NCBI GenBank assembly: GCA_028023455.1
Contig: JAQFVV010006550.1
Location: 310,001 to 374,000 of the forward strand
DNA length: 64,000 nucleotides
Direction: 5' to 3'
Source of the DNA: Epiperipatus broadwayi
Taxonomy: Eukaryota; Onychophora; Udeonychophora; Euonychophora; Peripatidae
The position numbers and the translations under genes were made by a program. Below the pieces are notes generated by a model. It was given only the letters and a program-made list of their open reading frames with translations. It did no database searches and was not told the origin of the DNA. Every line of letters starts with the position of its first letter. The first letter of the stretch is position 1. Below are positions 58,600 to 64,000 of this stretch, one piece after another.

Positions 58600-61320
58600 A
58601 ATAATTTCATTCTTTGTAATCAAATTGTAATTTTAGTATCTATATAAACCTATTAGATAATATATTGTAACATATATTGTTAGTACCTACATATTTTACT
58701 ACTCGACACTACTGTTACGTCAAGCAAGAAGCAAACATAAACTAATTATTTTAGGTCTATATTCCTGATCGAACACTGAAAAAACTACAAATGCACTATT
58801 CCAGTGTTATTTTTCCCAGTCAGTCGCTCCTCCGCTGCTGGATACTCCATTCATAAGAATGATTTAATAAAAGAAACAATCCAGCGCTTGAAATATTTAT
58901 AAAATTTTTACAGGAATTTATCATGGTAATCAAAAGAATCTAAACATATAGCCCTTTCTACTTCTCTTATCTAATCCCCTTTTCTCTCTTCAGACTACAG
59001 AGAAATTTATTTAAATTTCTCTTCTTTTTATTTCAATCTAGTTATTTACGTTTTAGTTTTTTGTTAGTAATAATAATAATGTTTAATTCCCAAAAATTAT
59101 TAGATAAATGGCATAATAAATTTAAGATCAAAATACTACAAAATAAATCTTATAATAATATGATTACATGACAAACTGGCTAATGAGCAAAAAGCTCTGT
59201 GTAAATATTTGTTAATTTCTCTAATAAATGTATTTAGTACTAGTTCTTATTTCTTTATTTAGTTATTGCGCAATTTTTTTAAAACTAATATGTTTATTTT
59301 TGATATGAAAAAATCAAGAAAACGTCCATGTTTTATAATAATGTTCTTTACCTCAGTTACTTGACATTTGGTACCTTATTACCCGTCCTGTGGGAATTAC
59401 CCACTTCTTTTGCAGAGACGGTTGATTTCTTCCTAGGCATTCCAATCGGTTTGTTTATTCATTGAAATCCTTTGTATTAGGTTTCATTTCTTTTCTTATT
59501 ATAGGTTTTGTAGCAGCATTCCCTTCTTCAGATATATAACACAGTTCATCATGGCGATCTATTTAGCTGGCAGGATAGCAGATGTTCCTTCATGAGTGAG
59601 CTAGAATTCGGATGGGCACAGATTAAGCGAATGCCCATTTAGGGCCCCTAGCCACACATATTCACAGGCATATGTCTGCTAGTATTTTCTCAGAAAAATC
59701 TCTCCTCAAGTCTAGCTCTACTGACAATATCTGATCACCTCAAAATCCAAAAGTCAATTAATAAATTCCTTATAATCTATATATGCCTTACTCCTTGATC
59801 CGCTGGCTATTGTTTATTGGAATGTCTCCAATTGAAAATGTTCTTTCACACCTTTATTTTATCTTCTCTAGATCTATGATGGAATTCTTCTATAAGTTTC
59901 GTTTTTACACAATTCACATTTAACTTACTTTGTTTATTTATTTATTTATTTTTACAAAGTTTAAAATATCATGACTTCAAATATTTTTTTTTTTTTATTT
60001 GTTTATACATTTTTTAATAATCTTTATTTGATTTTTTCCAAATAAGTGATTTTTGAAAGAGAAAAAGAGACGTATTTGTCACACACACCCTTCCCCTATC
60101 TTTTGTCTTCCATTATAAGTCTATCAATCAAAATTTATAACTGGTAACTCTAAAATCATTTACCCCCCCCCCTTTTTTTTTTTTCATTTGCTTTCCCTTT
60201 AAGACCTGATCATCATCTTAGATGATCCAGTTTTAAAATTCTCTTAACTCTACTATTTCTTAAATTTCAAAACTTTGGAAGGTGAAAGATAGGAATCGAA
60301 TCTCATTCGCTTCTTCCCTTTGCTTTTATTTAATTACTACAATTAATTCTGATTTTAATCACATTCCTTAACTACACAATTTTTGATTTGAATAGACACA
60401 ATCTTAAAATAGATTTCCTTTCTTTCCTATGTTTCTTCTACATTTTCTAAGTATTATTTTACATATAAAAAAAACTCATATTTAATATTAGGCGATGTAT
60501 AATATAAAATATACACATGTGTGATCATCACAATATAAAGGTGGATTTCCACCTTTATTGCTTAAAGGATGCTGCCTTGACAACAGATTGAGGTTGTTAG
60601 TGATATTGGTATTGCTTAAATGGTAACTGCCTTCATGTATTTATAAATGTATATTAGATCAGTTATTGTATTTATATATTAGAACACTGAAAAAAACTAT
60701 TAATCAGTTGAAAGTGTGTAATGAGAAATGTGTTTGTTGAAAACAGTTATTAGTAATGTACTGAAACAGAGTTGGCTTCTCTATTATTGATGACGATATG
60801 TTTACTTTATTTTTTTAAATAAGAGTAAAATATTACTTAGTTTGACTGAATGCTATCTTGAAAATATTAAGTGATTTTTAAATTAAAATTTAAACATGAC
60901 TTTATGCACATTTTTATATAAATGTCCAATATTTTAATGTACTTAAAAATAAAATATGTGATTGCTGATATATAACATTTTACTAAAGCTTTGATAATTT
61001 TGTTAATCATAAAATGGTTATTGAAATTCAAAATCACTTAACCAGAAGTCTCACAATAGTTCAGCGTTGAGTTATTAAAAGAAGACATTTAATTTTAAAT
61101 AAAAATAATAATGAAAATTGAAAATCTTTTTTCCCTAATAGAACATAGCTTAAATGAATGTTTGTTTTTTTTAATATTTAAAGTCGATGAATAGTTTTTC
61201 TTAGCCTTAATCCATAGAAAGTTTGAATTATTCCAATCCTAAGTAAATTTCAATAATTTAAATCACAAAAAGTTATATATAATTACGAACATTTTTAAAT
61301 GGTAATAAAAGCAAAATGTA
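58600..61320. other. AT-rich DNA without recognisable genes
   Basis: A GC-richer patch at 59380-59700 contains GGGCAC and a GAATGCCCATTTAGGGCCCC stretch but no readable frame; on the minus strand it holds CTGAAGAAGG and ACAAAACC, faintly like an H4 tail. The rest is T-rich. Confidence 0.4.
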
Positions 61321-61328
61321 AAACAATC

Positions 61329-61865
61329 TTTAAATGGTTCCCTTTAGGTCAGTCACGTTTCCATTGACTTCTCATAGAAGGCATAGAAGGATTTTTTCTC
61401 CTAGGTAAAACAACGTTAGCCGAGAGGTCATCGCAGCTGCCTTGCAAGCAAGTAGTTGGTTGCAGACGGTTGTAGGTTCGCCTCCGGACGATGCTATGAC
61501 ATATGAAAAAAAAAATAGCTCACTTCAAGTCAATAATGTTTCCATTATCTTCTCATAGAAGGCATAGAAGGAAAAAAATTTTCTCATAGGTAAAACAACA
61601 TTTAAATAGCTCACTTCAAGTCAATAATGTTTCTATTATCTTCTCATAGAAGGCATAGGAGAAAATTTTTCTTATAGATAAAACAACATTCAAATAGCTC
61701 ACTTCAAGTCAATAACGTTTCCATTAATTCCTCATAGAAGGCATAGAAGGAGAAAATTGTTGTCATAGATAAAACAACCTTTAAATAGCTCATTTCAACT
61801 CACTAATATTTTCATTAACTCCTCATAGAAGGCATAGAAGGAGAAAAATTTTCTCATAGGTTTGA
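61329..61865. repeat. Tandem array of about 87-bp units
   Basis: Five units containing ATAGCTCACTTCAAGTC, TTTCCATTA, CTCATAGAAGGCATAGAAGG and GTAAAACAAC. The first unit is separated from the others by an S1 SINE. Confidence 0.9.
61415..61515 (+). repeat. tRNA-derived SINE, family S1
   Basis: GTTAGCCGAGAGGTCATCGC, CTTGCAAGCAAG, GTTGTAGGTTCGCCTCC (best B box of the family), CGATGCTATGACATATG and a poly(A). It sits exactly at a unit junction of the tandem array, after GTAAAACAAC. Confidence 0.85.
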
Positions 61866-61949
61866 TAACAATCACTGATTGCAGCAACTTTTTGTATAGT
61901 TAAATATGGATGTATTTTATTTTAAAAGCTTGTTTATTTTACAGATGAA

Positions 61950-62045
61950 GTTAGGAGATATAAAAATTCCGAAAAAGACTGCTGGGGCAATCAAAACTGT
62001 AAAAAAGGGTGGTAAATAAAGCATTGTGTAACAGTAGTAAAGTGC
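61950..62045 (+). mobile_element. H4 element, single arm
   Basis: GGAGATATAAAAATTCCGAA, GACTGCTGGGGCAATC, AAAACTGT, AAGGGTGG, AATAAAGCATTG and AGTAGTAAAGTG match the right half of the H4 element at 39385-39500. Confidence 0.8.
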
Positions 62046-62567
62046 ATGGATGATTTAGTATTATTTTACTATACAAAATAAAAATTACATATAGCAAGTA
62101 AAACAAAATAAACTTCATATTTGAAATCAAAACTTGACATATTACAAATGGAGAAGACATTGATGTATTTGATTGATTATTATTTTCCTTGTATGACTCC
62201 CAACATAAATATTTAAAAGTAGTACAAGTAGCAAATAGGCCTTCATTGATGGTTGTCTGGTACTTAATTCATTCTTGTGGTATAAATCTTAAATTGTTTG
62301 GAAAATATATCCAGTCTCAGGAGTTGTTGAACAGAATACAGTGCTTGTTTTGGAAAATTATCTTCCATTGCCAAACAAATCTTAGTGGCGACCTCTATTG
62401 CTTAGTAACATTTTACCAACAATAAAGTTTGACACAAAAGTTATTTATTGATTATTTGAGAAGATTACATTTAATATAAAGTTATTGGGAAAAAATAAAA
62501 TAATCAGAAAATTAGCAAAATGTTTTTTTAAGATCCACAACTAAAAGGATTTTATTTTTTTCACATG
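62046..62567. other. AT-rich spacer
   Basis: A 78-codon frame at 62189 has a faint SLMV-x-W resemblance to Tc1-type transposases, but not enough to call. Confidence 0.35.
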
Positions 62568-62756
62568 AATTAGTCTTTTTTCTTATATATATCTGAGAGT
62601 ATTTCCAGAGAGTTACACCAGAATCCTATGAGTGTCTTTTTCTTAGCTACATCTGATCACACTCAGTCTGCTAGACCAGAAGCATAGCGAGAGATCTGAT
62701 TCTGGTGTACAACACTGAAAGTACACTCAGCAATGTGCAAGAAAAAAGACTAATTA
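62568..62756. repeat. Short fold-back element
   Basis: AATTAGTCTTTTTTCTT at the left is inverted at the right end as AAGAAAAAAGACTAATT; inside, ACACCAGAATC is matched by GATTCTGGTGT. Confidence 0.85.
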
Positions 62757-63159
62757 TTATGAAGAAAGTAGTGAAACCTTTTCAATTGCAGACATTAAAA
62801 ATACTTTGCTAATTTATTACCAATATAAACAAAAAAATAGTAATAATAATCAGAAAAGTTTATTTATTAGATTCACATAATGTATAAACTGCATCAAAAA
62901 CTATGTATAAGACTAATTGAAAATATTGTAGTTAAGAAAATACTATTTGCTCAGCAATGTTGGTTGATTATCTGAGTTGGTTTTGAACTAGCTATGTAAA
63001 AGAAAAATCTGAATTTTAATTGAAATATTTCTATAAACGATTAATAAGTAAATTAAATATCAAAACACACATCACATGATTTTTTCTGCTCACTTCAACC
63101 TCTGTCATTATTTACTTTATTTACTCTGATATAAAGTTTAAGTAATCTTTATATTGCTA

Positions 63160-63300
63160 GAAGAGATGATAATAGATGGAAAAATTGAAATCTTAAACTG
63201 GATTCCAAAAGATTTTAAAAGACCCAGAAAGAGACCACATGTGAGATGGATGGATGAATAAGAAAGTGTGCAGGGGTGGTGTGGAGAAGAAAAGCTGAAA
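63160..63300 (+). pseudogene. RTE-like LINE fragment
   Basis: Same block as 6225 (ATAATAGATGG, CCCAGAAAGAGACCACATG, GAGATGGATGGATGAA, GTGCAGGGGTG). One base is lost after the WMDE codons, and the copy stops before the GETF-QWID end. Confidence 0.8.
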
Positions 63301-63965
63301 TACTTCTCTAAATATAGATGGTATAAGTAAACTTATATGACATTTTGTTTGGTATTTACTATCCTTGCAAAGCTTTAAAAATGCTTATAGCATAAAGCTG
63401 AGATCACTAAGAAATAATTACTCCCCTAATGCTACATGAGTAAAACTTTAGCTTATATAAACTTTAATTATTAATCGGAGTAGTATAAAAAAGTAAAAGT
63501 GGCTGGAAATGTGTTGGAAAAATTTGATGTTTCTCTTGAATGAAGTCCAATAGTGAGAAATTAATTGAAGGCTTTGGATATTTTACTTCTCAACATACAT
63601 TTATTTATTCCAATAAACAGCTGTGGATTAAAGAAAAAAAATATTGCTCTTAATACAACTAGTTTGAGTTTTTAAAGGATTATTGTATTGTCAACTTGAA
63701 ATAATTTGTGATTTCAAACTTTAACCTAACCTGACTCTTGCAGATATTTCTTTTATTGATGAGAGTGTATAGAATGTGGAGAGATAATAGTACTTTAACA
63801 TTACCTATTTCACTGTTTTAGTGGATAGTGTATCCCATGGTTCAAATTTCTGGGATCGTTTGTAAAATAAAATTATATTTGTTATTTACTTATTGGTAGA
63901 AAATATACTATAGCAGTCTCTCACAAAGTCACTTTTAATCTTTATTTTTAATTCTATTTTTTTAT

Positions 63966-64000
63966 TCATCATTATCATCAACCATATCAATCCACTGCAG
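63966..64000 (-). pseudogene. RTE-like LINE, 3' end, cut by the window edge
   Basis: CATCATTATCATCAACC and ATCAATCCACTGCAG are the reverse of the (GAT)n tail and QWID end; the element continues beyond the window. Confidence 0.75.

Noticed and set aside
59380-59700. GC-richer patch considered as an H4-like or gene remnant
   Set aside because: Only CTGAAGAAGG and ACAAAACC on the minus strand are suggestive; no stem and no frame.
62189-62425. 78-codon frame with an SLMV-x-W word, considered as a Tc1-type transposase fragment
   Set aside because: No catalytic block, no DNPIE-like or DNA-binding motif, and no inverted ends; the similarity is too short.
1-64000. CRISPR arrays, operons and bacterial-type promoters
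   Set aside because: No regularly spaced identical repeats; composition, SINEs and LINEs are eukaryotic.

Overview
This is a very AT-rich stretch of eukaryotic, almost certainly metazoan (invertebrate-like), nuclear DNA. I find no intact host gene. What can be recognised is decayed mobile DNA: a Penelope-like reverse transcriptase at the left edge, two copies of one non-LTR LINE, five 3' ends of a second, RTE-like LINE, a mariner copy, hAT-like and pogo/Tigger-like fragments, tRNA-derived SINEs, many (TA)n arrays, a (GATA)n array and a degenerate TTAGGG-like array. The species cannot be named from the sequence.

The dominant and most interesting component is a set of fold-back (inverted-repeat) families whose arms carry hammerhead-ribozyme-like motifs. 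Family H2 reads CUGAUGA, a stem-loop with arms GUGCU and AGCAC, then GAAA, closed by a stem I with outer GAUC/GAUC and inner CCAA/UUGG pairs. Family H3 reads CUGAGGA, GUGC/GCAC, GAAA, then a self-complementary ACCAUGGU followed by the cleavage-type C. Family H1, the most abundant, reads CUGAUGA, AGC/GCU (GUC/GAC in one copy, a compensatory change), GAAA, then self-complementary ACUAGU and C. Family H4 has a PLE-like, less complete version. Several copies are flanked by 10-16 bp direct repeats and are truncated at one end only, which suggests RNA-mediated insertion. This looks like a non-autonomous, Penelope-like or retrozyme-like system with ribozymes in inverted arms; that interpretation is inference.

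Layout: 1-0.76 kb Penelope-like RT (-). 0.8-12 kb mostly featureless AT-rich DNA with an RTE-like 3' end, an H4 fold-back and a GATA array. 12.2-16.7 kb one H1 copy, an RTE-like 3' end, a TIR element holding the telomere-like array, and a large palindrome. 17-18.6 kb H2 and H3. 20.1-24.6 kb H1 copies and the better LINE copy (+). 25-28.6 kb SINEs, H1, H2 and a 560-bp palindrome. 30.1-31.4 kb mariner interrupted by H1. 32.6-35 kb four fold-backs in a row. 35.8-40.7 kb second LINE copy (-), H1, H3, H4 and H2. 41-56.6 kb three old paralogous units (A, B, C) in direct orientation, each interrupted by different transposons, with a 3.4-kb palindrome between B and C. 56.9-58.3 kb H2 copies and TA arrays. 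58.6-64 kb mostly featureless, with an 87-bp tandem array carrying a SINE, an H4 arm and two RTE-like ends.

No operons, promoters or terminators can be supported. All assignments rest on reading by eye, with no alignment or database search.
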